Shown here one piece after another: positions 36,342 through 49,513 of a DNA stretch of 64,000 nucleotides. The stretch is from Rhynchosporium graminicola (Eukaryota > Ascomycota > Leotiomycetes > Helotiales > Ploettnerulaceae). Within the stretch, counting starts at the first letter, position 1. Every line of letters begins with the position of its first letter. The stretch lies in NCBI GenBank assembly GCA_900074885.1, contig FJUW01000016.1, positions 534,577 through 598,576 of the forward strand, in the 5' to 3' direction. The notes beneath the pieces were generated by a model. It ran no database searches. It was not told the origin of the DNA and was given only the letters and a program-made list of their open reading frames with translations. A program made the translations under genes and the position numbers.

Positions 36342-38135
36342 TTAGAAACCCCCTCTGTTCGTAAAATGAGCTCTCATTTTCTCTGCAGCTCCTTCAGGTA
36401 TGACGAAGATTGGATGAAGAGTACCAATTCTATCGCTTTCATCAAATATCTGCGAGTCTTCTATGATAGGTTCGGATGTCCACTGGAAAGCTGAGAGGAG
36501 AGAGCTACCGGAAGCGAGTTGTGGTGATCCTTGGTGATTGAACGTCCAGTTGTTCTGTGTAGAACTAAAGCCAGCTAGGACGTAGCATGTGTGATATGAA
36601 TCAGATGAACTGATAACGTCAGTTTCTTTTTTAGATGGTAAAATATGTCGTGGCTCGAAGGACTCACTGGCTCGGTTTATCTCTTAATCCGCCGCGCTTT
36701 GATAGGTCTTGGCAGCAACACAGAATATACCTGATTAAGCCCTCCCGACTGTACAGTTTGCCATCGCCAGTTATCGAAGACAAGCTCTCGGTAGAAGACT
36801 TGGTTCCGTTGAGGCTGGCTTCGAGAAGAGGCCAGCATCCTCCCACCCAATGGCTGTAACAACCATCGACAAGCTTGTTTGTCCGGCCTGAGAATCCACT
36901 ATCTGGAGCGTATTGACGAGCAGAAAGCCAAGAAATTAATAGCGGTACATCGAGGTAACTTTGAGTAGGTGATTAGTATGCTTGATTCAACAAATCGGAT
37001 CTGCTTACTTGGGAATTATTTCATGAGGACTCCCGAGAATGCTCAAACAAGCAAGAGCACAGAAAGCATAAGCTCCGTGAGCTTCGACGTCCGGTCGAGC
37101 GGACATCCCTCCTTCGAATGATTGACCTTTGATTGTCAGTAAGACCTCGAGAATCATATGATTTAGTAGCACTCACATCTCGAAATCCATTCTGGGAGGC
37201 CCGTTAGCAACGTCGCCCCTTCACGTGACCATGCAGGCGAATCGGGGTGAAGTTCGAACGGTATATCGAGGAGGGTGATGATCACAGTGGCGATATATGC
37301 TCCGCTAAGGTCATTTAGTCTTGAATGCATTTCCTGCCGTGGAATGAGCTCACCGGACATCTTCTTCGCCACCAACAGACATTTGAAATCCTCCATCAGG
37401 TTGCTTCAAGGCACACAGCCATTTCCACATACTCTTCCGATCGATGAGATCAAAAGCCTCTGTTCCTCCCACAAGTGCCAGAGATAGTAGTATCGCATAG
37501 GTGGGTGCGAGGTGTGACATCTGGCCATTTCCTCCACCAAATCCACCAGCATTGTTCTGGATAGGTCGGACCGTGTTGATGAGCCTATCACGGTAGCCTG
37601 ATATGTCTTCTCCCATAGTAGCGAGACCGTTGAGGGCCCAATAAAACATCCACGGTCGGCTGGCATCGGCAGCAACATAGCCTGCTGGAAGCCTCCCGAG
37701 GCTTTTGTGTAGAAATGCAATGTGACGCTCTCTGCCAAGTCGTGGAACTCCATGTGTATTGTACTCTGCATCTGGATTTAGACCAGACATGAAGGGCAGA
37801 CACTCTTGTATCGTCTCATCTTGAAGCTGGGAGCTTTCGGTCATGAGCAGGTCCCTGCATAGCGGTAGCTGAGTGAAAATATCTGGAATCCTGTTGGCAT
37901 GAGCGGTCATTGTTGACATGTTGTCTGAGTCTGTAGTTCCAGAGGCAAGGTTTTCGAACCTGGACACGGCGAGGATATGGTCACCGGTATCGATTCCAGG
38001 TTGGCGAGTTTTCTTTTCACCATAAGGCAACTGCTGAAATGATTCGGAAGAAGTGGGTAATGACGGGGATGCATTCACTCGTTTCTTGAAGACCACCTTA
38101 TGGTGTTTTCTTTCTTTGACCTTGAGGAATGTCAT
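36342..38135 (-). CDS. Protein farnesyltransferase subunit beta (Ram1-like)
   Basis: The five minus-strand exons are 37354-38135, 37177-37304, 37009-37126, 36668-36958 and 36342-36609, giving 528 residues. Introns are 49-58 bp and all phases agree. Family landmarks in order are FTQLPLCRDLLMTE, HIAFLHKSLGRLPAGYVA, SRPWMFYWALNGLA, the Gly-rich NNAGGFGGGNGQMSHLAPTY, LKQPDGGFQMSVGGEEDVRG, SFEGGMSARPDVEAHGAYAF and NKLVDGCYSHWVGG. The predicted zinc ligands are D374, C376 and H446 (in SYHTCYVLAG). The beta subunit binds CaaX peptides and farnesyl diphosphate, and with the alpha subunit prenylates Ras, Rho-family and pheromone-type substrates in the cytosol. The start is the first in-frame ATG after an upstream stop. 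The ~90-residue N-terminal extension is poorly conserved, so a later ATG is possible. Confidence 0.93.
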
Positions 38136-41003
38136 GCGAGGCTCACATCTGGCCAGCTGCCTTTTGATTCGCCGTAGGCTTCGTCCATTGTTGTCGTTGA
38201 ACAAAGGCAAGGGATCATTGGAGGTCGAGCGCAATTTCGAGTTTCTCGCTTAGCCCACACTAGAGTGGGCCAAATCGTATCGCAACTTCCAATACTCAAG
38301 ATACTTAGAAATACTTTTCCACATTCTCTAGTTGGATTGATTCTTGAAGCACCTCAAGTGGCTTCACTTTTCGCGAGTTTGCAATCATGCTCTCAATCAA
38401 CTATTTCAATGAAGTTATAGGCACGTAACCGACCCTGCCTCCTACCTAGGTAGGTTCTAGTACCAAAAGCTCCGACATCAGACCAATCAACAACAAGCGA
38501 ACAAAACCATTCTCAACCAGAATCTGTAATTATGTTACTTCTTTTCATCTCATCCTGAACGCTTCACGTATAAAATTCTTTCGTTCGACATCACAGCTTA
38601 ACGGTTTGTGCAAACAATCGCCTGTGAATCCACTACTGTATCATGCATCCCTGAGGCGCCTTATCGCTGGCCGAGGTTGATAAGGCGAGGGGAGGGGAGT
38701 AGAGGGGAAGCTACAATGGCAGTGAACTCGAGGATCGCTGGACTTCATGATGAGCTAATCCGAGATTCATGCCTACCAATACCAACAGCGATACACGCCA
38801 TTATGAACCGCGAGATTGCTACGAATGTACAAGTACACGCTGCGAGCTGAGCCGGTCATGCAAGCAATATGTCAGTATGCGCATGTTTGCACCATGTTTG
38901 TCCAATGGAAGCGTACAGACGGGCAGGTGCATGAAATTAAACATGCACCTCGTTTTCGAGCCAGCTGCAGTCAGGTAAGATCACCAAGGGCCGAAGTGGC
39001 AAACTAGGCGAGAATTTGAGCAGAGAGTGCGAGTCGTTGAGAAATTGACATGACGATAAAGCCGGCGATTCTACGGCTGCATTCGAGTGTGTTAACTTGT
39101 TCCATTCTTCATCCCGTTTGGCGTGAAACGAAAAGAGTCGGAATCATGAGGGCAGCAGTACTGACTCGTTCGATGTTAACGCGCGTGATCGAATCATGAT
39201 ACACTTGCCGTGCCTGGCTAGTTGAGAAGCCACCTCAACTCTCTCGGAATAGCTGTGGCCCCAAATTACTTCATTTCCTATTCGATGGCGGCAAACTACT
39301 AAACGGAGGCGTGTGGGAGGATGAGGGGGAGGATCAAGATAGCGGGTCCTGTCCACGGCAGTGTCAAGGTCATTGCTCAGACGTGGATACACGATAACAT
39401 CAGCTCGTACAATGGTTGGTCGTTGAGGACAAGTTGTGCTGCACAGAAATATCCTCGTCCCTGTCAAAATCACAGTTGAGATAGGAGATCGAGTTGATGC
39501 CCCCTCCCGCTGGAGATCTGAAGCCAGAATGGGAGACGTGCACTAGCAAACGGAGGCTTTCGAGGAGGATTCTGAAGGCTTGCCCTAGGATGTTCCATGT
39601 GTGTACAGCTCTGTGACTGCTGAAATGGAGGCTCTCGGCTTGAGGATCGTTTCCAAATATGACAAGAAACGAAAGTGGTACTTAGTCGTATTTCATATGG
39701 CCTCCGAGACGATCGTTCTATCTCCCGCGCTTGCCTGAGTTAATTCTTCATACTTACCTCCGTACACTTACTGTATTTGATTACTCCGTAAGCGAGAATG
39801 CAGAGCTTCGTTAGAGCTGGATAGTGGGGTAATTTTCAGGGTCCGGCTTCTTTGGGGGCGTTTTGAGATTTTCAGCTTGTTTAGCAGGCAAGTTCTTTGC
39901 AAGATTTTTCGGGACGCCGCTCACTCCAGCTAGCCAGTAAAACTCCGTAGATTCAGGGCCATTACTGGACCGGCAAGTTTCCAATCGGCCAATTGGGGGT
40001 ACAAGACGGTTTTGTGCAATAGTAAGCAGGGTGGATAAGTGCTGTGTGACTGTTCGGTGCCATTTGAAAAGGGTTCCTGGCTGGCTGGTCAATATGAAGT
40101 AGAGAGGTAGGTATAGTTGATGCCAGCAAGACAGGAAGATGGAAGGGTTCGGCTTATAATATCCGACACATATCCGGCCTGTAGTTGGCTGGCTGGCCGG
40201 AGGTTAAGAAGACCAACTGAATAAGCGGCTGTCATCCCTTGCTTCCATTCAGAGTCTATCTGATCTGATCTGATCTGCTCCAGTGAGAAGGGATTCGTTG
40301 GTACGGAGTACACCACTCTGTTACAGGCTCGGGCCACTACTACGACGACTAGGTAAGTAAACATCGTCCCCATGCCATAGCCGACGCTATCAAGGGGTCC
40401 GCTCGGGGGTTCTTCAAGGCGAGTTTCTCATTGCGGAGTGCTCGTACTATTCCTTCGTAGAGTCTATCTCGCATCTCGCATCTCTCATTCACTGATGCCG
40501 CTCCTGCTCCTCCCCAAGTCTAAAAGTATATATGTAGGTACTACTACTTCTAGTGAATGCAAGCCACTACCCGCCTCGACCAATCCATTGGCCACCTGAC
40601 AGCTGTTACGCAGTAGCGCGCTGCAGTGAGCTGTAGACACCGAATGTGATTCGCTGCGGATTCCACGAGGCTGGTACTAATTGCAGTATTAAGGTACTTA
40701 CTTATATATGTATGGCTGGGGTGGTCTGAGCAGGGTGGCAGACGTGCGATGGGGGATGGTGGGGCACGAAAGAGCAGCCTTCTTGCGATGCTCCCGATCT
40801 TCTGCTCACCGCTGCTTCCAAAGGGTCTGGCTCGCGCGAAGACCGCACTTCTCAACCTGCTAACCATCCTCCCAGGGCCTCTCACCGTCCTCTTCGTGAA
40901 GGTCTTTAGGACCTCCCCATTTCCCAAAGAGCGGTGTCACCCACCTGCCCTCTTCTTACAATCCTATTGACCCCCATTTCTATCACCAAAATAACCCGCG
41001 ACA
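38136..41003. other. Divergent intergenic stretch
   Basis: This separates the farnesyltransferase gene (minus) from the Zn2Cys6 factor gene (plus). It includes a (TGATC)n run at 40259-40277 and no supported gene. The longest frames (39144-39473 minus, 40550-40927 minus) lack motifs. The pyrimidine-rich sequence just before 41004 is probably the leader of the transcription factor gene. Confidence 0.45.
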
Positions 41004-43364
41004 ATGACCTCGAATCTCGACTTTACACCAGAGGGTCTGCTTGACCTGACATTCGACCATAGGGATCCCCGATATCCCTTCACTACCAACTTGGCCGCGC
41101 GCTCGAGCTGGCCGATGCCCTTAGATATGGCTTCAGGAGCTGCTGACGAGAGGCGGGAGACTTCGCCCGGTCAAATACCCCATCAGCAATATCATCAGGC
41201 TGTACATAACAACTCCCCAACTCTCATGACGGACTGGCCTATGCAACAACCTCAACAGCAAATATCGCAATATATTCCCGACCACTCGTTAATGGGGGGG
41301 CAATACAACGCTTATGGAGGGGCCTTCCAGACCTCTCCACTCGACTATCATCTCGCAACAACAACAACCCAAGGCACATACGACGCCGGGCTTCAGATGG
41401 AGGCACCATTTAATGGACTACCACCGACAATGGAGGCCCAAGCTGCAATGTGGGCAAATTGGCAGGAGATCGAGAATGCTATGAACTTCGCAAGTGCTCA
41501 CGATGGACTACCGAGTTTGGGACGTCGGAGTCTAGGAAGCACTTCGCCGACTGGAACGTATTTGGAGGTTTTATCGTTACCAAGTTCGAGTAGTGACAAT
41601 GGATGGGCTACGGTAGATCACTTTCCCACGTTCGAGGCATACCAGCAGGCTCAAAATGCAGCAATCTTCAACCCCGGGCAAACTTTACATCTTCGGACGC
41701 ACTCGGACTCGTCACAATCAGACGGTACCGGACATACCATGGAGACGTTCGGTAGCTTCGAAGACATTTCTTATCCATACTCGCCATATTCCCCAGCATC
41801 AGATACCTACTTGAGCAACAATAACGACCATCGGAATTGTTATCATGACGGTGTTCATCAACACAACCATGAGACTGTCAGTCCCGCCGCTGCTGTTGCG
41901 CCCGTACCGATCAAGATGTCTACACCTTCGAATCGAAATACCCCATCTTCAACCTCATCGCCCCCAGCCAGGAGAAATTCGGCACCACGCAAGAGCCCTA
42001 CCGCCAAAGCCACCAAGCCGGTCATCCGCCGTACATCGAATGGAAAGAAGGACGGCGAGAAGCGTGTTGGACGAAGACGTGGACCGTTATTGCCAGAGCA
42101 AAGGAAGCAAGCGAGCGAGATCAGAAAGTTGCGAGCATGTCTGAGATGTAAATTCTTGAAGAAGACATGTGACAAGGGAGAACCATGTGCTGGTTGCCAA
42201 CCTTCTCACGCAAGGTTGTGGCAGGTGCCTTGTACACGTATCGACATCAAGGACATCGGTTACTTCATGAAGGACTGGAGAGCTGACTACGAGAGGCATG
42301 CGGGTCGTGGTGTTTCGGTCTACAACATCAAGGGTTTCGCCCAGAAAGAGGAACTTATCTGGATCACCCACGGCTATGGATTTGCCATTCCCATCATGGC
42401 CAGGGAAGTCTACGTGAGCGACGACAGCTGCTTCACAGTCGATTGGACTGAAAGCGAGCACGAGGAACCTCTAGACTTTGACACCCGAACCGAGCGGATG
42501 TCAGCTGGCTCGGAAGGTGTATCAACTGACGCACTTTCCGAGTACCTCGACAAGCATCTTGATGGTCCGTTCGAGGAGTTTATTGACGATTACTTTGAGG
42601 GTACTCCTTTCATCACCGAGATCTTGAAGACTGCCCACCGGTACTACATGAAAGAGAAAGTGCCAGTCATTCGAAAGGCATTGAAGCTTGTCCTCGCCTA
42701 CAACCTCACTCTCCATGTCACCATGGTTGAGCAACGTGGTGATGAGCACCCAATGGAAGGCCTGATCGACGATGAAGATTCCAAGTACCATGGAAAGATC
42801 ATCGCACCTGTCATGATCAACTTCCAGATCAAGTGTGCACTTGCTGACATGTGGCGCGAGCTCCAAAAGGAGATCCTCGAGGAGCTTTCATCGCTGTACT
42901 CGAGCGTCTACAGCGGCGACAGACTTAAGAACTGGCCCACGATATTCATGCTCGCTTCCATCCTCCTCGCCGTTTGGGAAGAGATGCAATTTGATTGCCA
43001 CTACCGTGTTCCTGATCCTGCAGCTGTCAACAAGTTCTGCAGTGACATGGAGACTACCCCAGTGGGTGTCATCGTTGGTCTCTTCCACGCCATCTCTCAG
43101 AAGCTTCCATCGTTCACCGAATGGGACACAAGAAGACATGGACAGCTCCTCAACAACAATGTTGCCGTCTGTGAAGCAATGACCGAGATGAAGGATCACG
43201 TTACAAAGCATGGTAGGCTATCCGACTCTTCCACAAATGATAACATACTGACGTCCGCACTAGAGTCCTACTTGAAGACTCGTCCCGATGCCAAATTCGA
43301 CCGCAGAGACTTCGACTCCTTATCCAATAAGTTCCTATCGAAACTCGTCATCCGAGCCAATTAG
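41004..43364 (+). CDS. Zn2Cys6 (C6) fungal transcription factor
   Basis: An open frame runs the full length (786 codons). A 51-nt intron is likely at 43213-43263 (GTAGGC donor, CTGAC branch, ACTAG acceptor), giving 769 residues; because 51 is a multiple of three and has no stop, the retained form is also translatable. The first ~330 residues are Gln/Ser/Thr/Asn-rich and disordered. They are followed by a basic stretch (KRVGRRRGPLLPEQRKQ) and a C6 cluster with cysteines at 379, 382, 389, 395, 398 and 410 (RACLRCKFLKKTCDKGEPC). The last inter-Cys gap has 11 residues, longer than the 6-9 usual in Gal4-type clusters. The C-terminal ~330 residues are helical and unlike the common fungal-specific middle homology region. 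It should be a nuclear DNA-binding regulator; its targets are unknown. Confidence 0.85.
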   Translation: MTSNLDFTPEGLLDLTFDHRDPRYPFTTNLAARSSWPMPLDMASGAADERRETSPGQIPHQQYHQAVHNNSPTLMTDWPMQQPQQQISQYIPDHSLMGGQYNAYGGAFQTSPLDYHLATTTTQGTYDAGLQMEAPFNGLPPTMEAQAAMWANWQEIENAMNFASAHDGLPSLGRRSLGSTSPTGTYLEVLSLPSSSSDNGWATVDHFPTFEAYQQAQNAAIFNPGQTLHLRTHSDSSQSDGTGHTMETFGSFEDISYPYSPYSPASDTYLSNNNDHRNCYHDGVHQHNHETVSPAAAVAPVPIKMSTPSNRNTPSSTSSPPARRNSAPRKSPTAKATKPVIRRTSNGKKDGEKRVGRRRGPLLPEQRKQASEIRKLRACLRCKFLKKTCDKGEPCAGCQPSHARLWQVPCTRIDIKDIGYFMKDWRADYERHAGRGVSVYNIKGFAQKEELIWITHGYGFAIPIMAREVYVSDDSCFTVDWTESEHEEPLDFDTRTERMSAGSEGVSTDALSEYLDKHLDGPFEEFIDDYFEGTPFITEILKTAHRYYMKEKVPVIRKALKLVLAYNLTLHVTMVEQRGDEHPMEGLIDDEDSKYHGKIIAPVMINFQIKCALADMWRELQKEILEELSSLYSSVYSGDRLKNWPTIFMLASILLAVWEEMQFDCHYRVPDPAAVNKFCSDMETTPVGVIVGLFHAISQKLPSFTEWDTRRHGQLLNNNVAVCEAMTEMKDHVTKHGRLSDSSTNDNILTSALESYLKTRPDAKFDRRDFDSLSNKFLSKLVIRAN

Positions 43365-44322
43365 GGCTACCGTCTTTCTTGGTTTCTCAAAATACCCTTC
43401 TGTATACCCATTTTGCATCTCGACTGTAGAAATTCAGCGACACTTGCTCTTGGAGGGCTCTCACCAACCATGAGAGTCGTTTTAACGCTTACGACTTCTT
43501 CCTTTTGTTGATTCTCGACCTTTGAAAATCCTCACCCTCATTCTTCTCCGCCATCAATGTATGGACGGACTACTTGCCAGCAGCGAGGGCAGCTTTATCC
43601 TTTTCTTTCACTCGCGGCAAATGATGATGATGATGTCAAGAAGATGCATGATCTACGTCTTTTTATTGATTTCCTGTGCTTATTGCTTTTTGACGTCTGG
43701 AACGAACGGAGCATAGCGATAGTCATTTTAACGACCTGTTACGATGGTTTCATCGATGACCTGTATGAATGATTGATTGATCTCACGCCTGATGCGATCA
43801 AGGAACTTTTGGACATGTTTGTTTTATCTTACGAACGAAGGGCTTGCCTGAGGAAGAGAGGATGATGATGATGTTTGCAATGCAGCGTATTGACTCAAGT
43901 GAAAGCACATTGGGCGTTGGAAACGCGACCGGCTCCAACGGATGTCTGGGTGTGCCTATGAGTGGAGGGACATTTTTGATGGATTCTACAGATGTACGGC
44001 CATAACCAGCGTGCACATGGCAAAGAAGGAAGGAGACGAGGCCGGCACCTGGAGATAAATCACGGTCCAATCAATGACAGAAACTTGCTTGAACAAGATA
44101 CCTTGACGAATACTGCACTGTTCTTTGTGACTTGACAAAATGACGCTAGCACGATGTGTACGACTTTATCTGATCCAACGAGGTTAGGAGATTCGCATTG
44201 AGTTCTCATGAATGGATATGCTGTTCCTCAGGTCCCTACACTATTGCTCATTCCCTGTGTTGTGTTGTATCACAGTATGCTCTTCCTCGCTCCGACCTCC
44301 CTCACTGGGTACGGTCCAGCTC

Positions 44323-45417
44323 CATCCCATCCCATCCCATCCCTTGCTCGTAGTTCGGTACCTCGGTATCAACCATCCGACATGAACTCCGTCTCCGAAG
44401 TCGGGCCGTGCTTGAATCCAGTCCAGTCCGGTATGGTGCAGGTAAATGGCTCTTTTACTCACTCACTCTCTCTCCTACTCAATCACGCATCCATCCATGC
44501 CAACGTACCGTACCGGACCTTATGGTACTAACTATCGTACCCGCAATCGCAATCAGTTCACCGATGACGCATTTAACGAACGGGGCAAGTCTAGTTCAGG
44601 CCAGTCTCCTCCGTCCGTCTCTGATCTGATCTGATGCATGGGATTCAAGGGATGGATAGATAGGTAGACGGGGTTTTTGCATTTTTGCGTTTGTGCGTCT
44701 ATGGAGGGAGGCGCGTCTGGGTCTGATGACAAGAAGAAGAGTTTTAAGGAACGTACGTACGTACTTCGGTAGACTGTAGGAGGCTGGGGCTGGGTGCGAC
44801 AATCTAACGTCGTGGCCAAAGAGGCGGGAGGGAGGCGGGGTCCGGGTCGAGTCGAGTCGAGTCGAGTCAAGATTCATGGAGGCGGGCCCGGTCGGTCTCT
44901 TCTAGATTCAGCCCAAGGCTCCTATCGGGGGTGCTGGTGCTGGTGCTGGTGCTTCTCGTTGCGGAGAGAGAGGGAGAGAGAGAGAGAGAGAGAGGAAAGA
45001 GAGCGGGAAGTGGATTTGTCTGGGACCCGGATGGATTGGAATGGTCGGAATACCAAGTATATCATTTACATATAGTCTGATAGCTATCAAAGGAAACGAG
45101 AAAGGAAAGAAGGACGTCGAATCAGTGGACCAGGGATGCGAATGCGAGGTGATGACAAAGAGCATGTATGGTTATGGTATGCATACTTATAATATGGATG
45201 GTCAGGTGAGGAGGATTGCTTCGGAAGGGAAATAAATACCTGTAGTTAGTTGCAATGAGTACGGCTTTGTAGATGGATGAGTGAGTAATTCAGCCGCGAT
45301 AGAGTATCTTACTAAGTATCTCCCTGGTTCCATTCCTTCTCCTCTCTCGCCGCCTTGTGAATCATCGCATCAGGCTGAGGTCGCAAAGCAGAGGCAAACG
45401 CAAACGCAAACGCAAAG
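44323..45417. repeat. Cluster of short simple repeats upstream of polyubiquitin
   Basis: Within 1.1 kb there are at least five distinct arrays: CATCC (44323-44343), GTCGA (44846-44868), GGTGCT (44930-44952), a GA-rich run (44963-45003) and GCAAAC (45393-45417). CGTACGTACGTAC occurs near 44752. Each is short (20-40 bp). Confidence 0.8.
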
Positions 45418-45430
45418 AAAGGCAAAGCAC

Positions 45431-45479
45431 CCCCTGGCACCTTCCAGACCCCACTAGCGCCCCGCTCCCCTACATATAA
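45431..45479 (+). promoter_or_regulatory. STRE-like CCCCT elements and TATA-like box before polyubiquitin
   Basis: Two CCCCT cores, at 45431-45435 and 45467-45471, match the yeast stress-response element recognised by Msn2/4-type zinc fingers. A TACATATAA element at 45471-45479 lies about 155 bp before the start codon. Polyubiquitin genes are stress-induced in yeast through such elements; function here is inferred. Confidence 0.4.
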
Positions 45480-45632
45480 CTCATCATCTCTACCCTCATC
45501 CCACCCGCCATCTCTCTTACTCCCTACAAACCACTCTCTGTTCTCGATCGACAACCAACTCAAGTCATCTCTTCGATCAACATCATCTACAACTCACTTC
45601 ATATCCTCAGTATCAACTGAACGACCGCAATC

Positions 45633-46730
<1,098 letters not shown>

Positions 46731-47172
46731 GCGTCTTTAATCTTCTGGTTCTTTCATTTCGGTTTGCGTGGCGTTTGGGTACGGCATGGGGATAAACCAT
46801 AGCGCGTACATAGCGTAGTCAGAGCACTGGATTTGCACATGCAGATTATAGCACGGTCCAATAAACAACTATCGGATATAGTATTTGACAGAATATTATC
46901 TTACTTCTTGTAATACTGTGAATGTGACGTTGTGTAGCATGATGCGCTTTCCACTAATAAGTAATCTGTTGATGAGGCTAGACGATGCTGATGCTCCAAA
47001 AACCGTTGTAATAACTTCCAACAATCTATCTCTACTTCTCCCATTTCCTCATCCTCGCAGACAGTACGCCACGCAGAGGTATCTAGAACTTTGCATCGGT
47101 CGGGCGAATCTGCAATGTTTCAGATATGCGCCATGAAGATGCTTTCTTCGCCATAATAACCCCGCCGAAAGG
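46731..47172 (+). other. Spacer between polyubiquitin and the Etp1-like gene
   Basis: This 442-bp spacer between two genes on the same strand holds a possible AATAAA signal at 46860-46865 and the short promoter of the downstream gene. No coding frame is supported. Confidence 0.5.
46860..46865 (+). terminator. Candidate polyadenylation signal for polyubiquitin
   Basis: AATAAA lies 130 nt after the polyubiquitin stop codon. Fungal signals are loose, so this is suggestive only. Confidence 0.35.
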
Positions 47173-49513
47173 ATGCCGTCCTACTTTTACCATCTGAAAT
47201 TCGAACTCTACCCTTCCGCCCAGCAAAAACCCGAAGCAACGACTACTTTTTCGAATACATCGAACGCATACTCACGAGAGGAACAACAAGCACAAGACGA
47301 GCTTACGAGAGACATTTGGCTTCCACCTTCTGGCAGCGACATCTTCCAAACGGCAGACTGGCCCTCCCACGAACCTGTAAAGAAGGAGCTTCGATTCATA
47401 ACGGGGCTCGGGGGCTTAGGCTTCCGAAGTTTGGACATTTCTACAGGAGTCTGCAAGACTAAAGATGTTGTAGCAGGCGGAAGTGTAATCGACTGCGGCG
47501 CTCGAGCAGCGCGGGATCTTTCTTCATCACAATCTGGTTCTGAGGATCACACTACCATCTCCCCAAATCAGACGTTGGAGTTTCCTGCACCGAATCCGAG
47601 TCGAATTCCTGCGGATATAAGGACCGCGAGCAAGGATTGGAGATTTGGCCCTGTGAGGGTTGAGAGCCTAGATCTAGAATCAATTAGTATGGAGAGACCG
47701 AAGCACAAGAGAGGTGAGAGCAGCGCAGGTACAGGAGGAAACGGTATCAATGCCGGCCTGGCGCCCGAAGCTGCGGGCTCGTTGGGGAGAGTCACGAAAG
47801 CGTTGTATAGACCTGTTGAGAAGGGTAGATTCAAGCATACGGAGCTGGGTTGGGGAGTTGTGCATCTATATCGCGATGGGGATCCAACTTCTGCGCGGGA
47901 AGGCTTGTATGAGGCTGGAGAGGGAGTTGGAGAAGAGGATTGCACTACGTTGTGTATTCCGGCTGTTCCTAGCTATCTCACAACGAATGATTTCTTGGGG
48001 TTTGTAGGGGAGAGGACGAGGGACGAAGTTAGTCATTTCAGGATGGTTATGACAGGGAGGATGAATCGGTATTTGGTTCTCATGAAATTCAGAGATGCGA
48101 CTGTGGCGAGGAAGTGGAGGGAGGAGTGGGATGGGAAGGTGTTTAATAGTATGGAGGTATGTCTGCTATCCGATTGCGATCCACCCGCTACGAGCTAATA
48201 TCCCAAAGCCAGAAACTTGTCATGTTACTTTCATCAAGTCAATTACATTCCAAACACCAAACTCCTCACATCCAAATACAAGCTTCCCAGAGCTATCTCA
48301 TGATCCCTTCACACCATCCTCAACCCCAACATCCTCACTCAGACCCTTCCCACCACCAACCCCAAACCTAGTCGAACTTCCCACCTGTCCAGTATGTCTC
48401 GAACGAATGGACGACACAACCGGTCTCCTCACCATCCTCTGCCAACACGTCTTCCACTGCGACTGTCTCCAAAAATGGCGCGGCTCCGGCTGTCCCGTAT
48501 GTCGACACACGAACCCGTCTCTCTCCCTCCCCTCCCCGAACTCCCCTTCATACCCCCAAGACCCCCATAACCCTCCTTTTGGCTCCGGCGAAGCCTCTCT
48601 CTGCACCATCTGTGACTCGACCGACGATCTCTGGATCTGTCTCATCTGTGGCAGCGTAGGCTGCGGTCGGTACAAAGGCGGCCATGCTAAAGACCACTGG
48701 AAAGAGTCAGCGCACAACTTCGCGCTAGAGATCGAGACGCAGCATGTCTGGGATTACGCGGGTGATATGTGGGTTCATAGACTCATTCGTGGCAAGGGAG
48801 ATAGCAAGGTTATTGAACTTCCTTCGAGGGGTCACATGAGAAGTAGTGGCGAGAGTGGGAATGGGAACGGATATGGAGGGGAGGATGAGGATATGGTGCC
48901 GAGAGAAAAATTGGATCGTATAGGCATGGAGTATACACATCTCCTCACCAGCCAACTCGAAAGCCAACGCGTGTACTTCGAAGAACTGGTCGGGAAAGCA
49001 GTAGCTAAAGCCTCAGCCGCTTCTGCCTCGGCGGCATCAGCATCTTCCCGCGCCGATGAAGCACTCTCGCAACTCTCCCTCCTCAGAATGGAAAATCGGA
49101 AACTGAAAGAAGATACTATCGCTAATCTCGAGAAAGATCTCGCGCGCGAGAAGAGGAAGGCGGAGAAGAGTAGCGAGGTCGCGAGGGCGTTTGGCATAAG
49201 TCTGAGTGAGGAGAAGAAGGTTAGTGAGGGCTTGATGGAGAGGATTGGGTTTGTGGATCGCAGGATGAGGGAGGTGGAGGCGGAGATGGAGAGGGTGAGG
49301 ATGGAGAATCAGGAGCTGGTGGAGAGTAATAGGGATTTGCTGTTTAGTATTAGTGCCGAGTGCAAGATTAGGGAGATGGAGGATGCGGCGCAAGGGACTG
49401 CAGAGGATGGTAGTGGAGGTGTCTTGGAAAGGGGGGAGTTGGAAGGGGCGAGTATTAGTTTGCCGCCTGAGAAGGTGGGGAGGAAGGGAAAGGGAAAGGG
49501 CAGGGGGAAGTAG
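47173..49513 (+). CDS. Etp1/BRAP2-like RING and UBP-finger ubiquitin ligase
   Basis: Two exons, 47173-48156 and 48209-49513, give 762 residues with an in-phase 52-bp intron (NSME then PETCHVTFIKSI). The N-terminal half carries the BRAP2 homology domain (TLCIPAVPSYLTTNDFLGFV ... RYLVLMKFRDATVARKWREE). This is followed by a C3H2C3 RING-H2 finger at ~386-430 (CPVCLERM, CQHVFHCDCL, CPVC). Next is a ZnF-UBP domain at ~457-525 (CTICDSTDDLWICLICG, VGCGRYKGGHA, HVWDYAGDMWVHRL), which binds the ubiquitin C-terminus. The last ~150 residues form a coiled coil (570-725) with an Arg/Lys/Gly-rich tail. Yeast Etp1 is needed for ethanol tolerance and mammalian BRAP is an E3 that retains cargo in the cytoplasm. 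The substrate here is unknown. The domain order is complete. Confidence 0.92.

Larger units (their letters stand above)
43365..45632. other. Intergenic stretch, polyubiquitin promoter, repeat-rich
   Basis: No supported gene is seen. The left part is the 3' side of the transcription factor gene. The right part carries many simple repeats and ends in the CT-rich promoter of the polyubiquitin gene. Confidence 0.5.
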
